A stretch of 7,461 bases of DNA. Origin: Dehalococcoidales bacterium (GTDB lineage Bacteria; Chloroflexota; Dehalococcoidia; Dehalococcoidales; JAQTRN01). Below, in pieces: positions 1-5,165 of the stretch. The DNA lies in assembly GCA_028711795.1 (NCBI GenBank), contig JAQTRN010000044.1, positions 1-7,461 of the forward strand, given 5' to 3'. Under the pieces are notes generated by a model, which was not told the origin of the DNA, ran no database searches, and saw nothing but the letters and a program-made list of their open reading frames with translations. Position 1 is the first letter of the stretch, and every line of letters begins with the position of its first letter. The position numbers were made by a program, and so were the translations under genes.

Positions 1-239
1 ACGATTTAGAAATGACCAGAGCAGTCGCCGAGGCAGTCAGTATTCCGGTTATTGCCTCAGGCGGCGCCGGTAAGTTAGAGCACCTTTATGAAGCGGTGGC
101 CATCGGTAAGGCATCGGCTGTCTTAGCAGCTTCAGTCTTCCACTTCGGTGAAATTACCATCGCCCAGGCGAAACATTACCTCAAAGAAAAGGGGCTGGTG
201 GTAAATGTGCCTCCGGAGATACACACCACTCAAACATAA
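1..239 (+). CDS. hisF: Imidazole glycerol phosphate synthase subunit HisF, C-terminal part
   Basis: Only the last 78 codons or so are present; the 5' part lies off the left edge and the reading frame enters at base 3. HisF is the cyclase subunit of the cytoplasmic HisF-HisH enzyme. It makes imidazole glycerol phosphate and AICAR from PRFAR, using ammonia supplied by HisH. The visible stretch is the end of a (beta/alpha)8 barrel. It shows [10 protein letters not shown], a strand ending in a glycine-rich phosphate-binding loop, then a KLEHLYEA helix. The block [15 protein letters not shown] and the final helix [10 protein letters not shown] follow, in the order typical of HisF C termini. The gene ends in TAA and is followed at once by a hairpin, so it is probably the last gene of its transcript. 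Other TIM-barrel relatives such as HisA are possible, but the AASVFHFGE segment followed by a K-x2-L helix fits HisF better. Confidence 0.9.
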   Translation, partial: DLEMTRAVAEAVSIPVIASGGAGKLEHLYEAVAIGKASAVLAASVFHFGEITIAQAKHYLKEKGLVVNVPPEIHTTQT

Positions 240-271
240 ATACGGCAATAATAAGCTAAATATTGCCGTAT
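240..271 (+). terminator. Hairpin after hisF, probable terminator
   Basis: The arms TACGGCAATA (241-250) and TATTGCCGTA (261-270) are perfectly complementary, and A240/T271 adds an eleventh pair. The loop is 10 nt. It starts one base after the hisF stop codon. The + strand downstream run is only moderately T-rich (TGATTCTCCT), so it is not a textbook intrinsic terminator in that direction. On the other strand the hairpin is followed by TTTATGTTTG. Its position makes transcript end formation or 3'-end protection of the his message the likeliest role. Confidence 0.55.
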
Positions 272-378
272 GATTCTCCTCACCTGTCTCTTTTCGAGTC
301 TTACGTAAAAACCCGAAATCACGTTGTCCCACTTTCAAATAGGCCACCTGTTCATAGTCAATTTACCATCGAAATATC
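272..378. other. Intergenic stretch without a recognisable gene
   Basis: I see no credible coding region here. The reading frame that crosses it on the minus strand runs antisense into hisF and has no family features. A weak imperfect inverted repeat is present (TTTCG at 292-296 against CGAAA at 314-318, around a central TTACGTAA), but its stem is interrupted and I assign it no function. Confidence 0.5.
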
Positions 379-407
379 TTGACGGATTGATGAGTCAATG
401 CTACAAT
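379..407 (+). promoter_or_regulatory. Sigma-70-type promoter for the glutamate synthase-like gene
   Basis: The -35 box TTGACG is at 379-384 and the -10 box TACAAT at 402-407, each matching five of six consensus bases, with an ideal 17-base spacer. Transcription would start near 413-415. It points at the downstream FMN-binding gene and sits after the hisF hairpin, so that gene has its own promoter. The assignment rests on consensus matching only. Confidence 0.65.
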
Positions 408-413
408 TTATGG

Positions 414-549
414 CATATGGTAGCCGCTTACCTAGTAGGAAATTGGGGCCTAACAAAGTCAGCGGCGTTAACTGCGTCAGTCTTTGGCAGAGAAATCTGT
501 TAGTGATGCTTGGGACGAAATATATCTGCGAGGAAGGAGTGTAGAAAGT
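414..549 (+). promoter_or_regulatory. Leader (5' UTR) of about 135 nt before the glutamate synthase-like gene
   Basis: If the promoter at 379-407 and the ATG at 550 are right, the message has a leader of about 135 nt. It contains a possible long-range pairing GCCGCT (423-428) with AGCGGC (461-466), and CAAAG (454-458) with CTTTG (482-486). These two pairings interleave, so they would be alternative structures or a pseudoknot. I recognise no known riboswitch class. An in-frame TTG at 484 could extend the protein into this leader, but it has no ribosome binding site. Confidence 0.3.
531..539 (+). promoter_or_regulatory. Ribosome binding site that sets the start at 550
   Basis: AGGAAGGAG lies 10 nt before ATG 550-552 and is a strong Shine-Dalgarno match. 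It favours ATG 550 over the upstream in-frame TTG at 484, which has no purine-rich site in front of it. Confidence 0.75.
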
Positions 550-2112
550 ATGTCTTTCAGTAAACCGAATGCCAGTGCCGCGACCAGAACAAGAACGAGA
601 GTGACTCCGGCCCCAATATCGGGAATGTGTGTTACCTGTCTGGATGGCTGCCTGGGTCTATGCGAGATTGGCCAGTCCGCTCTGAGGGGGAGAGAGGTAA
701 TCTACCCGCAACCATTCGGTAAAGTGACGGCTGGTTCTGAGAAAGACTACCCGATAGACTTCTCTCACTTCAATATTCAGGGTTCCTGTGTGGGTGCCAG
801 AGGAATCGAGGCTGACTCGGATAAAGCGATCTTTCCGGCGGTTGACCTGACCACTGCGATCGGCGCTAAGGGCAGGGAGAGGAAAATGAGGGTGCCTTTC
901 ATGACCGGCGCTCTGGGCTCGACTGAGATAGCCCGCATCAACTGGGAGGGGGCTGCTATCGCTACCGCCATCAGTGGCTCCATCATTGTCTGTGGCGAGA
1001 ATGTCTGCGGTATGGACTCGCAGGCCGAGTTCAAGAACGGGAAAGTAGTCAACTCTCCGGAACTGGCCCGCCGGGTTAAAGCATTTAGAGATTGGTACGA
1101 TGGCTACGGCATGATGCTGGTCCAGGCTAACGTCGAGGATACGCGCCTGGGAGTGCACGAATACGCTATCGAGAAGCTGGGTGTGGAGGGTGTGGAAATT
1201 AAATGGGGGCAGGGGGCCAAGGACATCGGGGGAGAAGTGAAACTACCGTCACTGGAACGGGCGGCATTGTTGAAGAGTCGTGGCTATGTTGTTTTTCCCG
1301 ATCCGGAAGACCCCGTAATTCAAGAAAGCTTTAAGGCGAAGGGTTTTGATGAATTTGAGCGCCACTCCCGTCTGGGCATGGTGGAAGAAGAGTCATTCCT
1401 GAAGCGTGTGGAGACTCTGCGTAAGATAGGTGCCAAATACATTAGTCTGAAGACCGGCGCCTACCGGCCGGCTGACCTGGCCCGAGCTGTCAAGTTTGCT
1501 TCCGAGGCCAAGATAGACCTGTTGACTGTTGATGGGGCTGGTGGTGGTACTGGTATGAGTCCCTGGCCGATGATGAATGAATGGGGCATCCCGACGGTAT
1601 ACATCGAGTGTCTTCTTTACAACTATCTAAGCCGTCTGGAGAAGAAAGGCGCCTTTATTCCGAGTTGCGCCATCGCTGGCGGTATTGCTATTGAGGACCA
1701 TGTCTTTAAAGGCATTGCTCTAGCCGCACCTTACATCAAGACAGTCTGTATTGGTCGCGCAACACTGGCAGCGGCGATGGTGGGTAAAGCCAACGGCGAA
1801 AAGTTACATAAAGACCATCCCAACAATGGGTACGATGAAGCCCTGGCACAGGCGTTTGTTAACGTCGGTAAGCTTAAGGAGCAGTTCGGTAAGGACTTCA
1901 GCCGTATTCCGCCTTCAGCCATCGGTATGTATAACTACTACGACCGGTTGGCTACTGGCCTGCGACAGCTTATGGCCGGGGAAAGGAAGTTCAAACTGAA
2001 CCTGATCGACCGCACCGATCTCATGGCCCTGACCAGAGAGGCTGCGGAGATATCCGGTATTGCCTACGTGATGGATGCTGATAAAGCTGAGGTTGATAAG
2101 ATACTGGGCTAA
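550..2112 (+). CDS. Stand-alone FMN-binding glutamate synthase family protein with N-terminal four-cysteine cluster
   Basis: A 520-aa protein resembling the FMN-binding synthase domain of glutamate synthase (GltB domain 2). Residue numbers are from Met at 550. Family marks are KWGQGAK (217-223; GltS has K-x2-QGAK), SLKTGAY (about 299-305), DGAGGGTGMSPWP (from about 328), and an FMN phosphate-binding region with AGGI (376-379) and CIGRA (400-404). Near the N terminus, C27, C30, C34 and C38 form C-x2-C-x3-C-x3-C within CVTCLDGCLGLCEIG, plausibly an iron-sulfur site. It has no glutamine amidotransferase domain and no GXGXG domain. The region after the FMN site also lacks the canonical GltS three-cysteine 3Fe-4S motif, having AAAMVGKANG and a basic, charged stretch instead. 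True glutamate synthase activity is therefore uncertain; it may be an oxidoreductase with another substrate or a divergent single-chain form. The start at 550 is chosen for its strong ribosome binding site; a TTG at 484 would add 22 residues. It has its own promoter and is convergent to the acs operon. Confidence 0.88.
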   Translation: MSFSKPNASAATRTRTRVTPAPISGMCVTCLDGCLGLCEIGQSALRGREVIYPQPFGKVTAGSEKDYPIDFSHFNIQGSCVGARGIEADSDKAIFPAVDLTTAIGAKGRERKMRVPFMTGALGSTEIARINWEGAAIATAISGSIIVCGENVCGMDSQAEFKNGKVVNSPELARRVKAFRDWYDGYGMMLVQANVEDTRLGVHEYAIEKLGVEGVEIKWGQGAKDIGGEVKLPSLERAALLKSRGYVVFPDPEDPVIQESFKAKGFDEFERHSRLGMVEEESFLKRVETLRKIGAKYISLKTGAYRPADLARAVKFASEAKIDLLTVDGAGGGTGMSPWPMMNEWGIPTVYIECLLYNYLSRLEKKGAFIPSCAIAGGIAIEDHVFKGIALAAPYIKTVCIGRATLAAAMVGKANGEKLHKDHPNNGYDEALAQAFVNVGKLKEQFGKDFSRIPPSAIGMYNYYDRLATGLRQLMAGERKFKLNLIDRTDLMALTREAAEISGIAYVMDADKAEVDKILG

Positions 2113-2138
2113 GTGGCCGCTCGTCGTTTTAAATGATA

Positions 2139-2170
2139 AAAGGTGCCATGACTTATGTCATGGTACCTTT
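2139..2170. terminator. Strong hairpin between convergent genes, likely bidirectional terminator
   Basis: The arms AAAGGTGCCATGAC (2139-2152) and GTCATGGTACCTTT (2157-2170) form a 14-bp stem with a single G-T wobble and a tight TTAT loop. On the + strand it is followed by GTTTTC. On the minus strand it is followed by TTATCATTTAAAA, also T-rich. It lies 27 nt after the stop of the glutamate synthase-like gene and 47 nt past the end of the DUF3786 gene, so it can end both transcripts. Confidence 0.8.
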
Positions 2171-2216
2171 GTTTTCTGGTGATATTGACCGACCTGTCAC
2201 AAGTTTGAGGCTTATT

Positions 2217-2885
2217 CTATGAGATTCCGGGCTGGGCATACCTGACCAGTTTCCAGGCAATTATCTCGCAGAGCACGTTAATGTCCTCGGGGGTTAGGTA
2301 GCTGGCGACGGTGCTGTCAAAGAGGATGCTCGCTTCAGGAGGGAATTCATCATCGCCGCGCCATAAGACCACGGTTATCGGTACACGAGGGAAAGCGTTG
2401 ATTGTTACCGCAGCATCTCCGTGGCCTGCTCGATGACCCCCTAACTTCTCTGCAGAAGTCAACAGGCGATCGGGCTCCTTACCGAAGTGGTCTATGACCG
2501 GCCTTATCGCTCTCCTGGTGAAAGTCGGGAAATAGTTGGCCCCTTCCGGTAATTCTTTATAGGCAATAAGTTTACCGGTCGGTGGCGTTCCCTTCGCCTG
2601 GACCAGATAGTGGAGCATTAATATTTTCTCTCTGAGGGAGACTTCTGCGGGACTATCCGGTACTGAGATATAGCATTGGGGAAGGATGATCTGGCACATT
2701 TGGTTCAGGTATTCCAGAGTAATCATCCCCTGATGTTCCGTCACCTGGTACCCGGCCCCGCTCCGAAGGCATAGTTGCTCCATATCATCGATTCGGGACA
2801 ACTGCTCACAAGCAATTCTGCAGGCCAACCCATGTCCGTATCCCGGGTCCTGTTGATTTGATGATGATAAATGTTTGTTGTCCAT
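2217..2885 (-). CDS. DUF3786-type protein of unknown function, last gene of the acs operon
   Basis: A 222-aa soluble protein with no signal peptide or membrane segment. I recognise the pattern of the DUF3786 family. It has LREKILMLHYL (84-94), then YKELPEGANYFP (109-120), LGGHRAGHGDAAV (148-160), FPRVPITVVLWRGDDEFPP (165-183), LFD (188-190) and YLTPEDI (196-202). The molecular function of the family is not known to me. As I recall, some members are fused to the same four-cysteine Fe-S domain that starts AcsC, which would tie the family to corrinoid protein chemistry; this is recollection, not something shown here. The N-terminal 80 residues contain scattered cysteines (C22, C26, C39, C64, C71) in no obvious metal motif. 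The ATG at 2885 is 37 nt after the acsE stop and has GGAG at 2897-2900, 11 nt upstream. The placement suggests an accessory role in assembling, reactivating or regulating the corrinoid/ACS system. Confidence 0.8.
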   Translation of the reverse strand: MDNKHLSSSNQQDPGYGHGLACRIACEQLSRIDDMEQLCLRSGAGYQVTEHQGMITLEYLNQMCQIILPQCYISVPDSPAEVSLREKILMLHYLVQAKGTPPTGKLIAYKELPEGANYFPTFTRRAIRPVIDHFGKEPDRLLTSAEKLGGHRAGHGDAAVTINAFPRVPITVVLWRGDDEFPPEASILFDSTVASYLTPEDINVLCEIIAWKLVRYAQPGIS

Positions 2886-2922
2886 ATCGGAAACAGCTCC
2901 GAAAGGGAATTGATAGTCGCGG

Positions 2923-3798
2923 CTATATCTCGAGCCAGGAGTGAGAGTAGAGCGTCTCTCCCATGAGGACCCGGACTGTTTTTACGTATTTTGCCTCTTC
3001 CTCAGTGAGAGAGGAGAGCGCCGGAGGCTCCCCAGTCATCACCCGGTGGACCAGGCCGACCAGCCCTGCGTTGCCACCCCTGGCTATCCTTATGATCTCC
3101 GGGTCGAAAGCATTGACTATCGCCGCGTAAAGGCCATACCGCATCAGCATCATGAGATAAGTCCGGTTTAAATAGGGCCTGAGGTGGTCAGGCGTGCCGT
3201 TAGACACGTTGGAAATGCCGACCACCGACTTGCAGCCAGGAGCGATGTCTGCCAGCATACTCATAAACTCCAGGCACGGCTTGACCTGGTTGGTGTCCAC
3301 ATTAGCGACCGGCGTGACAATCGGGTCAAGCCAGATACGTTCGTTGGGAATACCCGCTTCATTCGCCCGGTAGATTAGCTCGGCGGCGATCATGCCCCTT
3401 TCGCTGGCATCGCGCGGCATACCTTCTCTCCCCCAGAGTAGGCCGATGAAGTCGGCATCGTACTTCTTGGCTAATGGCAACTCCTCTTCCATTCGGGTAA
3501 GGGAGATGGAGTTGATCAACGCTCTACCTTTATGTGCTTTCAGGCCGGCTTCGATGGCCACCGGGTTGGATGTATCCAGGGACAAGGGTAAATCGGTCAC
3601 CTGCTGCACCGTGCTGACCACCCAGGCCATTAGCTCGTCCCCCGCCTTTCGTGCCGGTCCGATGTTGATATCCAGGTAGTCCATACCGTTTCTTGTTTCG
3701 GCTTTAGCCAGTTCCTGGATAGGTTGGGGATTCCGGTCTTTCAGCGTGGGACCGATGGTCTTCGATATTATATTGATGTTTTCGCCGATAAGAATCAC
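2923..3798 (-). CDS. acsE: Methyltetrahydrofolate:corrinoid/iron-sulfur protein methyltransferase
   Basis: The enzyme (MeTr) moves the methyl group of methyl-tetrahydrofolate to Co(I) of the corrinoid iron-sulfur protein, a cytoplasmic step of the Wood-Ljungdahl pathway. It is a pterin-binding TIM barrel. From the GTG start the protein has 291 aa. Visible motifs are LIGENIN at the N terminus, DINIGPA (about 43-49), SLDTSNP with Asp75, LINSIS with Asn96, WLDPIV with Asp158 and GISNVSNGT with Asn197. These correspond to the folate-binding Asp75, Asn96, Asp160 and Asn199 that I know from the Moorella enzyme. Two starts compete. ATG 3819 adds seven residues, overlaps acsC by 13 nt and lacks a good ribosome site. 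GTG 3798 has GAGG at 3805-3808, six bases upstream, and makes the N terminus and the first two active-site residues match Moorella numbering exactly, so I prefer it. The protein is about 30 residues longer than Moorella MeTr (262 aa), mostly at the C terminus. It follows acsC directly; acsD is not between them. Confidence 0.93.
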   Translation of the reverse strand: MILIGENINIISKTIGPTLKDRNPQPIQELAKAETRNGMDYLDINIGPARKAGDELMAWVVSTVQQVTDLPLSLDTSNPVAIEAGLKAHKGRALINSISLTRMEEELPLAKKYDADFIGLLWGREGMPRDASERGMIAAELIYRANEAGIPNERIWLDPIVTPVANVDTNQVKPCLEFMSMLADIAPGCKSVVGISNVSNGTPDHLRPYLNRTYLMMLMRYGLYAAIVNAFDPEIIRIARGGNAGLVGLVHRVMTGEPPALSSLTEEEAKYVKTVRVLMGETLYSHSWLEI

Positions 3799-3804
3799 TG
3801 TTTT

Positions 3805-3808
3805 CCTC
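3805..3808 (-). promoter_or_regulatory. Ribosome binding site for acsE overlapping the acsC stop
   Basis: On the minus strand GAGG (3808 down to 3805) precedes GTG 3798 by six bases and shares bases with the TGA stop of acsC (3809-3807). A ribosome ending acsC would sit on this site, which points to translational coupling of the two proteins. Confidence 0.55.
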
Positions 3809-5150
3809 AAGGTTGCCATATTTTGAGGTAAGCCGGGATATGGGCGCCCTCCCTGGGGCCGATCAAGATTTCCCAGTCGGGTAATTCCTCTTCCAGACTG
3901 CCGCTTTCGGCGGCGGCATAGCCGGGGATTATAAGTTTATGGTGCTTCACTTTATCTTTGATGCCGCAATTCCTGACGAAAGGAGCAATGGTATCGGCGA
4001 CGAACTTACCGGCTGCCCAGGCAGTCATGACCGAAAGCCCTTCCGTGTTCATGATTAGTAGATAACTTGGTACCCGGCTGGCTTCTATCTCGCCGGAAAC
4101 CAGGAAGTAGGTAAGAGAAAAGTTGGTGGTAATCAGTACCGGCGAATTTTCGTCAGGCCCACCGATTTCGTAGATTCCCGGGGTAGTAGCCAGCGGCCTT
4201 TGCGGGTCGGTAAAGATATTCATTCTGGCTACTAATAAAGGAAACAGGCTGTGTCCCTGGAAGTCAGAAAGGACGATAATGCCGGCGTATTTCGCTACAA
4301 AGATAGAGGCGATAACCGCTTCCTTCATGGGGTCATCGGTCATTTCGTAGGGGAAGACAATGGCGGGGAAGCCCAGAGAGGGATATTTCTTGGTCAGAGC
4401 CGCACTCCTTATCTGCACCTGAGACTCGAATGCTGCCCTCATAGTCCTGGGCCCGGGGTCAAGAACGATATCCTTGATGCCGGCCTGAGTCAATCTGGTG
4501 GTCAACTGGCTTAGCTCTTCCAGGTCAGAGGCTTTCACTGCTACCGGACATGAATTCGCTTTGGCTAATTCAATCATGGACTCCAGGTTGTCTCTGGTGG
4601 CGGCATAGAGTAGTGGCTTTCTCTCGGCGCAGGCCTGTAGCCCGGCGGCCATGATGTCAGGGTTGAAGCTCATCAGGATGATACCGGCGTCGCTGCCCTG
4701 CTTTACCTTTTTTACCACGGGCTGGAACTGGCGGGCATCACCGGAATCGGCCCTTATGGCGATTAGTTCGGGACGGAGGGTCGCGCCCACCCTCTGGTAC
4801 TGGAGTCTGGACCTGGCGAGCCTAGCGTTGATCTCTGATTCCGACATAACATCGGTGATGAGTATAGCCAGGCCGGGTTGGGTCTCGAATCTTTTTTCGT
4901 GGCGGAACATAACCGTTTCACCACCGATTTTAATTACTTTATCGCCAGTACCGATCTTAATTAACCTGATTGGCGGAGCCGATGCCTCGGCCAGTTTTAC
5001 GCGGGTCTCCTCCGAGATGTAGGGACAAGCGCTCAGGTCTGCTTTCCCCGCTGCCAGACTCATGGCGAAAGCGAGGCAAGTAGGTACGCCGCATTCTTTG
5101 CAGTTTGTTTTCGGTAGTGATTTGAATATCTCAATCCCGGTGAGTGGCAC
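3807..5150 (-). CDS. acsC: Corrinoid/iron-sulfur protein large subunit (CFeSP gamma subunit)
   Basis: A 447-aa protein, about the size of Moorella AcsC. With the small subunit AcsD it carries the methyl group on a cobamide between MeTr and acetyl-CoA synthase. The N-terminal 4Fe-4S domain is plain: MPLTGIEIFKSLPKTN, then C17, C20, C25 and C42 in the spacing C-x2-C-x4-C-x16-C. This cluster serves in reductive reactivation of Co(II). The middle (about 90-320) is the TIM-barrel part, with ILITD (96-100), VLDPGPRT (229-236) and FPYEM (266-270). The C-terminal region (about 325-447) is the cobamide-binding domain, with TTNFSLTYFLVSGEIE (341-356), NTEGLSV (368-374) and IIPGYAA (407-413). The GTG start is supported by AAAGGAG seven bases upstream and by the family N terminus MPLTG. 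The gene starts 15 nt after acsB and overlaps or abuts acsE. All expected cluster cysteines are present, so it looks intact. Confidence 0.95.
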   Translation of the reverse strand: MPLTGIEIFKSLPKTNCKECGVPTCLAFAMSLAAGKADLSACPYISEETRVKLAEASAPPIRLIKIGTGDKVIKIGGETVMFRHEKRFETQPGLAILITDVMSESEINARLARSRLQYQRVGATLRPELIAIRADSGDARQFQPVVKKVKQGSDAGIILMSFNPDIMAAGLQACAERKPLLYAATRDNLESMIELAKANSCPVAVKASDLEELSQLTTRLTQAGIKDIVLDPGPRTMRAAFESQVQIRSAALTKKYPSLGFPAIVFPYEMTDDPMKEAVIASIFVAKYAGIIVLSDFQGHSLFPLLVARMNIFTDPQRPLATTPGIYEIGGPDENSPVLITTNFSLTYFLVSGEIEASRVPSYLLIMNTEGLSVMTAWAAGKFVADTIAPFVRNCGIKDKVKHHKLIIPGYAAAESGSLEEELPDWEILIGPREGAHIPAYLKIWQP

Positions 5151-5157
5151 TGTGGGA

Positions 5158-5164
5158 CTCCTTT
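5158..5164 (-). promoter_or_regulatory. Ribosome binding site for the acsC GTG start
   Basis: AAAGGAG (5164 down to 5158, minus strand) begins two bases after the acsB TAA and lies seven bases before GTG 5150. It is the best Shine-Dalgarno match of the operon and supports the non-ATG start. Confidence 0.75.
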
Positions 5165-5165
5165 C

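Noticed and set aside
292..318. Imperfect inverted repeat around TTACGTAA
   Set aside because: The stem is broken by mismatches and uneven arms; it is too weak to call a terminator or operator.
132..347. Minus-strand open frame of 71 codons across the end of hisF and the hairpin
   Set aside because: It runs through the hisF C terminus and the terminator-like hairpin and shows no family features.
484..549. Upstream TTG start adding 22 residues to the glutamate synthase-like protein
   Set aside because: No ribosome binding site precedes it, whereas ATG 550 has AGGAAGGAG at good spacing and the extension lacks family similarity that I can see.
658..1158. Open frame of 166 codons on the minus strand inside the glutamate synthase-like gene
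   Set aside because: It is antisense to a gene with clear family motifs, has no recognisable protein pattern, and reflects codon bias of the real frame.
2941..3679. Series of plus-strand open frames opposite acsE
   Set aside because: They are shadows of the well-supported acsE frame, overlap one another in content only by chance, and have no motifs.
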